A DNA stretch of 64,000 bases from Lactarius indigo. Taxonomy: Eukaryota; Basidiomycota; Agaricomycetes; Russulales; Russulaceae. Made by a program: the position numbers and the translations under genes. The notes beneath the pieces are model-generated. The model did no database searches and had not been told where the DNA came from. It was given only the letters and a program-made list of their open reading frames with translations. The stretch spans positions 124,001 through 188,000 of the forward strand of contig JAFKAC010000042.1 in assembly GCA_025766275.1 (NCBI GenBank). The letters run 5' to 3'. Position 1 is the first letter of the stretch. Every line of letters starts with the position of its first letter. Positions 1 to 8,208 of this stretch are shown here, piece by piece.

Positions 1-153
1 ACCTTTGGACTTAGGCCACCGAGCTCGTCCATTACTACAGACTCAGTCACCTTGGCACAAGGGACTGGTACAGAAGGACCTTCCCACCTCAGTACAGGGG
101 GATCGCCACAGACTCAGCTACCTTAGCATAGGAGCTGTTACAGAGGACCTTAG
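1..153 (+). repeat. 3' part of the family X LTR (first half, split by Gy1)
   Basis: This stretch matches the distal part of the complete X LTR at 35183-35922 base for base as far as I can read. It stops at CTTAG (149-153), where Gy1 begins, and resumes at 7949 after a second CTTAG. Read across the insertion, the two halves rebuild the uninterrupted sequence at about 35677-35922, which therefore acts as an empty-site control for the Gy1 insertion. The rest of this LTR lies left of the window. Confidence 0.85.
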
Positions 154-659
154 TGTTACAGTATGGACTTAATGACTCATCACACGCGACTCATGACCGG
201 TTATGACTACGGTCCGGTATCAGTATTAGTCATGGACTCTTACATCGCATCAGTCAGCATAGTAGTTCGCATGTGATTGTGACTCATGTATGACTCATTC
301 CTAGGATAGCTGTACTAGGGTTCGAGCTAGTTACGCTATTGGGTATTTACTATTCTAGCGGCGCTTCAAAGCCCGCGCGTATTTGTATAAATAGTCGACT
401 AAGAAGACCAAGAGTCCCCATCTTGGTCTTCTTCAATCCACCACTTGACTCGTCTTTCATCCGCCTTAGTTCCAGCTAGGTGCACTTCCACTTCGGTTTG
501 CCAAGAAACCGTCTTCTTTACCCTTCGGTGCAGCGTGTGCCAGCATGCCCCTGTTCACCTTGCGTTGGGTTGACACGTGGTCCCCATTCGCCTAACTTTT
601 GCTAAGTCGATTACGCCTTTCACGAGTCCACGTCGGACTAACGCCGGTGGAGCGTAACA
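154..659 (+). repeat. Gy1 5' LTR (506 bp)
   Basis: Starts TGTTACAG and ends GCGTAACA, so the termini form a short inverted repeat (TGTTAC/GTAACA). It is nearly identical to 7443-7948; the five differences are all C:G to T:A changes at CpG sites. One of them creates an ATG at 544 that is a GTG in the 3' copy. Confidence 0.95.
386..430 (+). promoter_or_regulatory. Gy1 TATA box, promoter hairpin and 11-nt self-primer
   Basis: TATAAATA begins at 386. The motif ATCTTGGTCTT occupies 420-430, exactly 34 nt from the first T of the TATA box, where RNA start sites are expected in fungi. It is the perfect reverse complement of 662-672, just inside the LTR. It is also the right arm of a DNA palindrome: AAGAAGACCAAGA (401-413) and TCTTGGTCTTCTT (421-433) pair over 13 bp with a 7-nt loop. 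In the Tf1/sushi group the 5' end of the mRNA folds back on the primer-binding site and is cut to serve as primer; the geometry here fits that mechanism. Confidence 0.7.
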
Positions 660-661
660 TT

Positions 662-672
662 AAGACCAAGAT
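662..672 (+). promoter_or_regulatory. Gy1 primer-binding site, complementary to its own RNA 5' end
   Basis: AAGACCAAGAT lies two nucleotides inside the 5' LTR, the usual position of a primer-binding site. I do not recognise a tRNA 3' end in it, but it is perfectly complementary over 11 nt to 420-430 in the LTR. The complementarity stops on both sides, the same 11 nt as in the other gypsy copies here. Confidence 0.7.
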
Positions 673-679
673 CCTCATC

Positions 680-2635
680 GTGGCGTACTCGACCAGAGAC
701 CAGTGGACGTCCTTCCGTCCCTACCATATTGAACGACGAGGCGATCGCAACGTACCAACAAGATTCCTGGGAGCAGCACAGTGGAGAGAACGAGGAGAAG
801 ACACCGGGTATTTTGTAGAATTTAACGGTCCTAACCATTTCCGACCCGTTGAGTTCAATTTTGAACATCTCTGCTGGACCGAGGTTACTTGGAATCCTAT
901 AGATCACCGCTGGGACATCGTACGACCAGCCGGAAGAAACTATAACTGCGATATCGACGCGCGAGAACTCAATAGCCGCGCAGATTACGGTCCTATAGAC
1001 GGACAAGCACAAGAACACACAGATGAAGGAATCAGCGGAGAAGAAACCTCCGAAAGTCAGTCGCCAAGTAGAGGAACAACACCAGCCGAAGACGCCAGCC
1101 TAGGAGCAATTGGCGATCACATTATACAACGAACTGAGTCTCTTACCATTCACCAACCCGAACCAGAAGTAATTCACATCCGCAGTCCAGCAGTCACAAT
1201 GGCAACTGCCACTATTACCGAAGACGAAGTACGGCTTACCACTGAAGCGAGGGATCAAGTAGCCCTAGAAGAGCAAAGACGCATCGCAGAAGAATCACGA
1301 GCTAATCTAGCTCCCATTAACCCTTACACAGGTCATCGAATGACTGACGACGATGTGGCAATCCATCGTGCCATTGGGCCTGACATAGCCGACCCCCCCA
1401 GTGGAGGAGGCGGACCCCCCAGAGATTTACCCGGAGGAGGAGGACCGCCACCAAGAGGACCCGGATTTCAAGGATTTCCAGGAGGATTCCCAGAAGGACC
1501 ACCAGGAGGAGGACCTCCGGGAGGAGGATTACCAGGTGCAGGACCCATTATTCCCCCTCCAAGTAATAAATTAGCTGGCGAAGCGCCCACAGTATTCGAC
1601 GGAGAACGTGCCAAAGTTGAAGCATTTCTCACTCAATGGCACGTCTACTGGGGCATGAATGCCGACGAAGGCATCATGGCCACCCCATATCGACGCGCTC
1701 TACTTTTTCTCTCCTATATCAAAGGCGTCAACGTTAGCGAGTGGGTATTAGCTATGCTCACCTGGCTTAATGGCCAGATACAAGCAGGAATACCCCGCAC
1801 GAGCGAAGGGCTGTGGAATGAAGTGACGCGCAGCTTCATGCAGCGCTTCCGCAATACGATGGAACAAGAGCAAGCTCAATACGAGCTCAAAAAAGGAGTC
1901 AAGATGATTGGAGGTAACCTAGATGAGTATTGCACCCAGTTTGAACAATTAATACGCCGCGCTCAATATCGGCTCGATGATCCCCAGACGTTGGATCTAT
2001 TCACAAGCGGATTACCAAAAGACCTGTATGAGAAGGTCTACACCCTCGACAATCCCCACAACTATCGCGAATGGAAGGAAGCCGCAACTACCCGGCAACA
2101 GCAATACCTTCACCTCAAAGCAGTACTAAACAAAGGAGTACCACAGGGACAAGGACGCCCCCGCCAATCGCGACAATGGCAAGGACCGCCGAGGAGTTCT
2201 TGGCAACCAAGAAACCTACCCCGCGACCCAAATGCCATGGATACTTCTGCAGACCGAATCCGAGGGCGACTAGCAGGAGCTGAAGACATACTCGCTCCTC
2301 GTCCCCCATATCGACCAAGGGGAGGATTTTTGCAGAGAGGAGGAGGACGTAACAATCAAAGGCCAGTCACCTGTTACAATTGTGGAAAGGACGGACACAT
2401 GGCCCGTGACTGTAGACAACCACGAGGGGGCTATCAACCCCAAGCATCAACCAGTCGGTATATTGATACCGACTATCACCAACAAGAACCAGAAGTCGCT
2501 ACCAGGGCGGTTCAAGAAGTACCCCCTCAACAGCGCGCCGACGATTGGCTTAACGGAGTAGCAGGAGAATCAGATGACGTCAAGGACATTATCCTCCAAC
2601 AGTTGTGGAAGAAGGAGGGTTTTCAGGATGCCTGA
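680..2635 (+). CDS. gag: Gy1 Gag, with a probable non-AUG N-terminal extension
   Basis: The structural protein of the retrotransposon particle. The reading frame is open from the LTR (593 onwards) to TGA at 2633. The first in-frame ATG is at 1199 (A at -3, G at +4). The roughly 170 codons before it are conserved as protein with the other copies, with many synonymous changes, so they are probably translated; the conserved GTG at 680 (A at -3, G at +4) is the best candidate start. Downstream are a Gly/Pro-rich linker (about 1395-1560), a retrotransposon capsid-like region starting near 1580 (FDGERAKVEAFLTQWHVYWG), and one CCHC knuckle (CYNCGKDGHMARDC, near 2375). Expression probably runs from the LTR promoter; Pol is reached by -1 frameshifting at 2617. 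Confidence 0.85.
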   Translation: MAYSTRDQWTSFRPYHIERRGDRNVPTRFLGAAQWRERGEDTGYFVEFNGPNHFRPVEFNFEHLCWTEVTWNPIDHRWDIVRPAGRNYNCDIDARELNSRADYGPIDGQAQEHTDEGISGEETSESQSPSRGTTPAEDASLGAIGDHIIQRTESLTIHQPEPEVIHIRSPAVTMATATITEDEVRLTTEARDQVALEEQRRIAEESRANLAPINPYTGHRMTDDDVAIHRAIGPDIADPPSGGGGPPRDLPGGGGPPPRGPGFQGFPGGFPEGPPGGGPPGGGLPGAGPIIPPPSNKLAGEAPTVFDGERAKVEAFLTQWHVYWGMNADEGIMATPYRRALLFLSYIKGVNVSEWVLAMLTWLNGQIQAGIPRTSEGLWNEVTRSFMQRFRNTMEQEQAQYELKKGVKMIGGNLDEYCTQFEQLIRRAQYRLDDPQTLDLFTSGLPKDLYEKVYTLDNPHNYREWKEAATTRQQQYLHLKAVLNKGVPQGQGRPRQSRQWQGPPRSSWQPRNLPRDPNAMDTSADRIRGRLAGAEDILAPRPPYRPRGGFLQRGGGRNNQRPVTCYNCGKDGHMARDCRQPRGGYQPQASTSRYIDTDYHQQEPEVATRAVQEVPPQQRADDWLNGVAGESDDVKDIILQQLWKKEGFQDA

Positions 2636-2655
2636 ACCCATCGGCCTGGGTGAGG
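2617..2655 (+). promoter_or_regulatory. Gag-Pol -1 frameshift site: GGGTTTT plus hairpin
   Basis: GGGTTTT (2617-2623) is in the correct register (G GGT TTT of the gag frame) for a -1 slip, and the Pol frame is -1 relative to Gag. Seven nucleotides later a hairpin can form: CCT and ACCCA pair with TGGGT and AGG around a 6-nt loop (2631-2655). Gag stops at 2633 inside the hairpin. The same heptamer, spacing and stem occur in Gy2a, Gy2b and Gy3. Confidence 0.75.
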
Positions 2656-5600
2656 ACAGTTAATTGTAACAGTGTAATCATGACTCGCTATCATTCTATG
2701 AGAGTTCCAGTATCGATTCGCACCAGTTACGCAATGGCCGACATACGCGCATTAGTCGACTCAGGAGCAACCCATTGCTTCATGAAACCATCATTCGCAA
2801 AAAGGATGGGGCTTGGGACTAAACTACTCGATATCCCAAAGAAAATATGGAACATTGACAACACGGAAAATAAATCAGGGCGTATCACCCATTATACCGA
2901 TGTTGATGTCCAAACTAAAGGCATTCACAAGGAGATCCGCTTCCTCATCACGGACATTGGAAACGAAGACATCGTGTTAGGCTACCCCTGGCTTGCTATT
3001 TACGACCCACATATCAAGTGGTCGCAAGTGGCCATACACGAAGACATGCTCCCTATCATTATTCGATCAACCAACCCCCGCATTAAGACAACGCCAGTGG
3101 TAGCAGCAACCACCATTCAAAACGACGATTACGAAGTCGTACACTCCTGCGTTATCACCGACGAACAACGACAGCAATTTGAAGAAGGATGCCGACTCAG
3201 GGCCACTGCTACTGATCTCGCCATAGCTGCTCAGCAATACGTTACAAAAGCTGAGTTACCCTCTGAGTATCGCGAATTTGAACGCCTCTTCAGTGAGGAG
3301 GCATCGGACAGGTTTCCACCCAGCAGGCCCTGGGATCACGCCATCGAATTTAAACCAGGGACCGCCGACGCAATTGACTGCAAAATATACCCCATGACAC
3401 AAGAAGAAGACAAGAAGTTGCGCGAGTGGATCGACGAACAACTCAAGAAAGGCTATATAAGACCCTCTAAATCCCCTTACGCATCATCCTTTTTCTTCAT
3501 CAAGAAAAAGGATGGAAAGCTACGACCCGTCCAAGACTATCGAAAAATCAACGCCGTTACTATCCGCAATCAATACCCTCTTCCCCTCATCTCTGACCTC
3601 ATTACCGACCTCAGTAATGCTCACATCTATACTAAACTCGACGTTAGATGGGGGTACAACAACATACGCATCAAAGAGGGAGATGAGGAAAAAGCGGCAT
3701 TCAAGACGTGATACGGGTTATTCGAACCAACGGTGATGTTTTTCGGCTTAACCAACTCCCCGGCAACGTTCCAGACGATGATGAACTTCATCTTCAGAGA
3801 CATCATTGCAAAGCATGAAAAATGCGGAACGGTTATCCGGGTTTACATGGATGACATCGGTATTGCTACAGGACTTAACCACTCCTTACCCGATCACATC
3901 AAAGCAGTCAAAGACGTTCTCCACGTATCCGCGGAACACGACCTATATTACAAACTCGAGAAATGTCTCTTCCACTCCTCGCGCATGGATTACCTGGGGG
4001 TAATCCTTGAAAAGGGGGTGACGCGCATGGACCCCGTCAAAATTTCGGGCATCAAAGACTGGCCAACGCCAACCAAAGTTAAGGACGTTCGTTCCTTCCT
4101 TGGATTCTGCAATTTTTACCGCCCCTTTATACAAGGATTTGCAACCAAAGCACGACCACTTAACAAACTCATGCGCAAAAACACTGAATGGCACTGGGGC
4201 AGCGAAGAAGAAGAGGCGTTCCAGGACCTTAAGACCCTCGTCACCAGTGAACCTGTCTTAGCGCATCCAGACCTTACTCAACAATTCGAGTTAGAAGTCG
4301 ACGCATCAGGATTTGCAACGGGAGCAGTCCTTCTTCAGCGAAAAGCAGACGGTAAATGACACCCTATAGGCTATTACTCATCCACTCTCAATGAAGCTGA
4401 ACGAAATTATGACATTTACGACCTCGAACTCCTAGCAATTGTCAAAGCCTTCCGCCACTGGAGACCCCTCCTAGCAGGCTCCCCTCACAAAATCAAAGTA
4501 TTCTCCGATCACCTCAATCTACAGTACTGGAAATCGCCGCAGAAGATCAGCAGACGGGTAACCAGGGAAGTACTCGAACTCTCGGAATACGACTTTGAAA
4601 TTCACCACATCAAAGGCACCTCCAACGGACGCGCCGACGCGCTATCCCGACGGCCAGACTACGATCAAGGAGAAAATGATAACGAAGGTGTAACAGTATT
4701 ACCAGAAAGCGTCTTCGCGCGTGCCACCACGCTAGAAGAACCGCGACACCCTCACTGGAGACCCGAGATACTACCTGTAGAAATGACACCGGAACACCCC
4801 ATCTACGAACAAGACACAGCTAAGTTAAAACCTTGGGTTGACGCTCACAAGCTAAAAGACATCGAAGGGACATGGTATAAAGACGGACGCCGAGTGGTTA
4901 CCGGCGGTATCCACGACAAATGCACCATTATCGCCGCTCACCATGATTCCCCCGTCTACGGCCATCCAGGTATCAAGCGCACCCTTCAACTCACAGAGAG
5001 ACACTACTGGTGGCCGCAAATGAAGAATGACGTCATCGACTATGTCAAAGGCTGTGCAGAGTGCCAACGGCACAAAGTCAATCTTCATCCTATCAGGGCG
5101 CCCTTACAACCCATCTATCCCAAACCGGAAGCCTTACCGTTCGAGACCATCTCCGTGGATTTTATCACTAAACTCCCTGTTTCTCGTGGCTACGACTCTA
5201 TTCTCACTGTAACAGATCATGACTGCACTAAAGCAGCTGTCTTTATCCCTTGCAACGAAGAAATAACCGCCGAAGGAACAGCTGCCCTGTACGTCTCCCA
5301 CGTCTTCCCACGATTCGGACTCCCCTCGCGTGTTATCAGTGATCGAGATCCCCGCTTTGCATCCAAGTTTATGCGGGAGATATGCAAAATCCTTGGTATC
5401 AGCCAAAATATCTCGACTGCTTATCACCCCAGAACCGACGGCCAATCGGAACGAACAAACCAGTGGCTAGAACAATATCTCCGCTTTTGGGTAAATGAAC
5501 GACAGGACGACTGGGTCCGTTATCTACCTATGGCGGAATTCACGCATAACAATTGGCCTAACGAAACCACGCGGGAGTCTCCCTTCTTTCTCCTATCAGG

Positions 5601-7410
5601 GTTTAACCCCCGCGCTGATTGGACCGATAGGCCTTCTCCTATCCCACAGGTGTCGCTGAGATTAGACCAGTTCAAACAAGCGCGACAGCGCGCCTTCTCC
5701 TGTATGCTCAGGGCACAAAAGTCATGGGTCAAGCACAAAGATACGCCCAAGTTCAAGGAAGGCGACCTCGTATGGTTAGAAGGACGCCACTTACGTACTC
5801 ACCAACCAACCGCAAAACTAGCAGCCAAATGGCATGGACCATTCAAGGTCATACAGGTGATGTCCCCTGTCAACTATCGCCTTGAACTTCCCACGCAGTG
5901 GAGCATCCACGACGTATTCCACATAGACCTTCTCACACCTTATCGCGAGACACCCACGCACGGACCAAACTATCAGCGCCCACCACCTGATTTGGTCGAT
6001 AACGAAGAAGAATACGAAGTCGAGAAGATTCTGGACTCTCGGAGATTCGGCAGAAGACGTCGGCTCCAATACCTTGTCAAATGGAAGGGCTATCCAGACT
6101 CAGACAATCAATGGATAGATAAGGATGACGTATTTGCCGACGAAGCCGTTTGGGAGTTCAAACATTCCAACCCCGACAGAGAAACGCATATAAGGACGAC
6201 CTCTTGTCGCGATAAGTCCCCATCTCCCATTCACTCCATGCCTTCTACTCGACACAATGACCAGCTCGCACTCCTCTCTACCCTCATCAACGACTCCTCC
6301 GCCACGCTTGTTAACCCCAACTCCACCAACAACGCCGCAACCACTGGAACTGAAGATGGAGGCCGTACCTCCGTGCAGCATGAGGAAGACGGCCCTATCA
6401 CTAGCGAAGAACTGTACCAGACACTGCAACGATTCCCTATGCCCGTACAGGGAACTCTCAACAACGATCCAGCAGCAACTCAACCAACACCTCCGCCAAT
6501 GTACGCCCTCACAAACCCCAACACCGGTGAGCCCGAAGTCTTCCTCACCGAGGATGAGCTTTTTCGGCTTCAAGCAGCTGTCCCGCGCGGTGAAACCACC
6601 GGACGCCATGAAGAAATACGAACAAGAGTGGAAGGAAACGGCGGCGCGGTGGCAGCGGGAGCAACTGCATATCACCGCTTGCCGACGCCGAATGATGAAG
6701 GAGCGGAAGGAGTATTGGACAAAGATGAGGATGAAGACGAGCTTGGAGACCATTACCCCATCAGGCACGCATTCCTTAACCATGAATTCTACGCTGAAGA
6801 TCCAGCCACCACTCCCTACCTCGTCGACGCAGCGGGGGGGCCTCTACACAGGGGACGAGTCGCCGTGGCACAAGTGGCTCGTTATACACCAATGGGAGAA
6901 CGAGACCCAGCAACCAGGGCCGTCATCCCTGAAGGGTTCCGGGTCAATAGAGGACCCGATTACATTCCATTCCCGATCAAGCTCCCCAACGGACCGACGG
7001 TACAAGCATCCCACGTACAGGTTATCCGAGCAGGAGACCCCTTCGTTCTCGGATTAGCTCCGGGATCGGGATTTCTCTACGGCAAACCCCTTTACGCCAC
7101 CCCCCATCTCCCGAAGAACAACCGCGCGTTCATACCCCATGAGGAGTATTTCATGCTCCGCGATCGACACCCCACTGACCTGCTACTAATGCGCATTGGG
7201 GATGTCACCCTTACTCAAGAACTACGCCGATTCCGGCAGTTCGCATTCGCTGAAGACCAGCTGGAGAAGAGGATTCGGCAGCTGCAGTTGGAAAGAGAGA
7301 TGGTGGTTCAGGATAAAAAGGACAGTCTCTATCGTCTCGAACGAGCTAACATACTAGCACGCATGGAGGATGAAGCGGAACGGATGAGGAAGGAGTCACA
7401 GGCAGATTAG
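2623..7410 (+). pseudogene. pol: Gy1 Pol polyprotein (protease-RT-RNase H-integrase-chromodomain), two TGA stops
   Basis: Pol in the -1 frame, about 1595 codons. In order: aspartic protease (DSGATHC near 2758), reverse transcriptase (YMDD at 3844-3855), RNase H (from about 4260), zinc-binding integrase domain (HH...CAEC, about 4930-5075), DDE core (VDFITKLP near 5155, SDRDPRF near 5340, TDGQSERTNQW near 5440), chromodomain (about 6010-6145, LVKWKGYPDSDNQWIDKDDV), then a low-complexity linker and a C-terminal domain with SHVQV...YGKPLYATPH (about 7010-7100) and a coiled coil to TAG at 7408. TGA at 3709 and 4357 interrupt it; at 4357 Gy2 and Gy3 have the Arg codon CGA. The chromodomain suggests targeting of modified histones. 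Confidence 0.9.
6257..7057 (+). CDS. +1 overlapping ORF inside Gy1 Pol C-terminus (speculative)
   Basis: An open frame of 266 codons in +1 register to Pol. Equivalent frames, also +1, are open in Gy3 (58546-59403) and Gy2a (42042-43040, minus). They share a helix-like block (YE.EW...AA.WQ.EQL..A.R with M.ER) and a LKGSG..(D/E)DPITF motif, which looks more protein-like than the low-complexity Pol frame across part of this segment. No shared ATG position is visible, so initiation is unclear; a frameshift or internal entry would be needed. It may be only a by-product of Pol conservation. Confidence 0.35.
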   Translation: MTSSHSSLPSSTTPPPRLLTPTPPTTPQPLELKMEAVPPCSMRKTALSLAKNCTRHCNDSLCPYRELSTTIQQQLNQHLRQCTPSQTPTPVSPKSSSPRMSFFGFKQLSRAVKPPDAMKKYEQEWKETAARWQREQLHITACRRRMMKERKEYWTKMRMKTSLETITPSGTHSLTMNSTLKIQPPLPTSSTQRGGLYTGDESPWHKWLVIHQWENETQQPGPSSLKGSGSIEDPITFHSRSSSPTDRRYKHPTYRLSEQETPSFSD

Positions 7411-7430
7411 TGAGGTGGGCCTCACTCCTG

Positions 7431-7442
7431 AAAAGGGGGTGA
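7431..7442 (+). promoter_or_regulatory. Gy1 polypurine tract
   Basis: AAAAGGGGGTGA directly precedes the 3' LTR, the position and composition expected of the primer for plus-strand DNA synthesis. The same tract is present in Gy2a. Confidence 0.85.
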
Positions 7443-7948
7443 TGTTACGGTATGGACTTAATGACTCATCACACGCGACTCATGACCGGTTATGACTACG
7501 GTCCGGTATCAGTATTAGTCATGGACTCTTACATCGCATCAGTCAGCATAGTAGTTCGCATGTGATTGTGACTCATGTATGACTCATTCCTAGGATAGCT
7601 GTACTAGGGTTCGAGCTAGTTACGCTATTGGGTATTTACTATTCTAGCGGCGCTTCAAAGCCCGCGCGTATTTGTATAAATAGTCGACTAAGAAGACCAA
7701 GAGTCCCCATCTTGGTCTTCTTCAATCCACCACTTGACTCGTCTTTCGTCCGCCTTAGTTCCAGCTAGGTGCACTTCCACTTCGGTTTGCCAAGAAACCG
7801 TCTTCTTTACCCTTCGGTGCAGCGTGTGCCAGCGTGCCCCTGTTCACCTTGCGTTGGGTTGACACGTGGTCCCCATTCACCTAACTTTTGCTAAGTTGAT
7901 TACGCCTTTCACGAGTCCACGTCGGACTAACGCCGGTGGAGCGTAACA
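7443..7948 (+). repeat. Gy1 3' LTR (506 bp)
   Basis: A second copy of 154-659, followed by the target duplication CTTAG (7949-7953). Relative to the 5' LTR it has G at three CpG sites where the 5' copy has A, and the decayed base at two others. Confidence 0.95.
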
Positions 7949-8060
7949 CTTAGGAGTTGTTGCACACAGTGCCGATCCGACTTGGCTGTCGACTGCCACG
8001 TGACAGGAAGCCATTACAGAAGACTGCACCCCCGCAGAGGCGTGACATAAGCCAAAGCTA
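7949..8060 (+). repeat. End of the family X 5' LTR plus its primer-binding site
   Basis: 7949-8047 matches the last part of the complete X LTR and ends GCGTGACA. Immediately after it, TAAGCCAAAGCTA (8048-8060) is perfectly complementary over 13 nt to 35468-35480 in the X LTR, again 34 nt from a TATA box. This marks 8048 as the start of the internal region of a self-primed element unrelated in sequence to the Gy family. Over the 249 bp shared with the other X LTR I see two differences, both CpG transitions. Confidence 0.75.
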
Positions 8061-8208
8061 CTCAGGACCTAGCCGACGCACCGGCCGGGACCCCAGAAGA
8101 AGAACCATCGATAGTGACACCTGCCAGTGCACTAGTACCACTGACATACACCCCAGAACCGCTTACCACACCTGGAAGCACCCGACAGAACCCCGCAGAA
8201 ACTCCAGC

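Larger units (their letters stand above)
154..7948 (+). mobile_element. Gy1: full-length chromodomain Ty3/gypsy LTR retrotransposon, Pol disabled
   Basis: A 7795-bp element bounded by two 506-bp direct repeats (TG...CA ends) and a 5-bp target duplication CTTAG (149-153, 7949-7953). Inside, in order: self-primer-type binding site, Gag with one CCHC knuckle, -1 frameshift site, protease, reverse transcriptase, RNase H, HHCC and DD35E integrase, chromodomain, an uncharacterised C-terminal extension, polypurine tract. The LTRs differ at only five positions, all CpG transitions, so the insertion looks recent. Two in-frame TGA codons in Pol mean this copy cannot make full Pol unless supplied in trans or read through. 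Confidence 0.95.

Noticed and set aside
6100..6783. Minus-strand ORF of 227 codons across Gy1 Pol
   Set aside because: Antisense shadow of the Pol linker; nothing equivalent is recognisable antisense to Gy2 or Gy3.
5940..7410. Envelope-like gene after integrase in Gy1
   Set aside because: The extension has no signal peptide or membrane segment; it is a chromodomain followed by low-complexity, a globular motif and a coiled coil.
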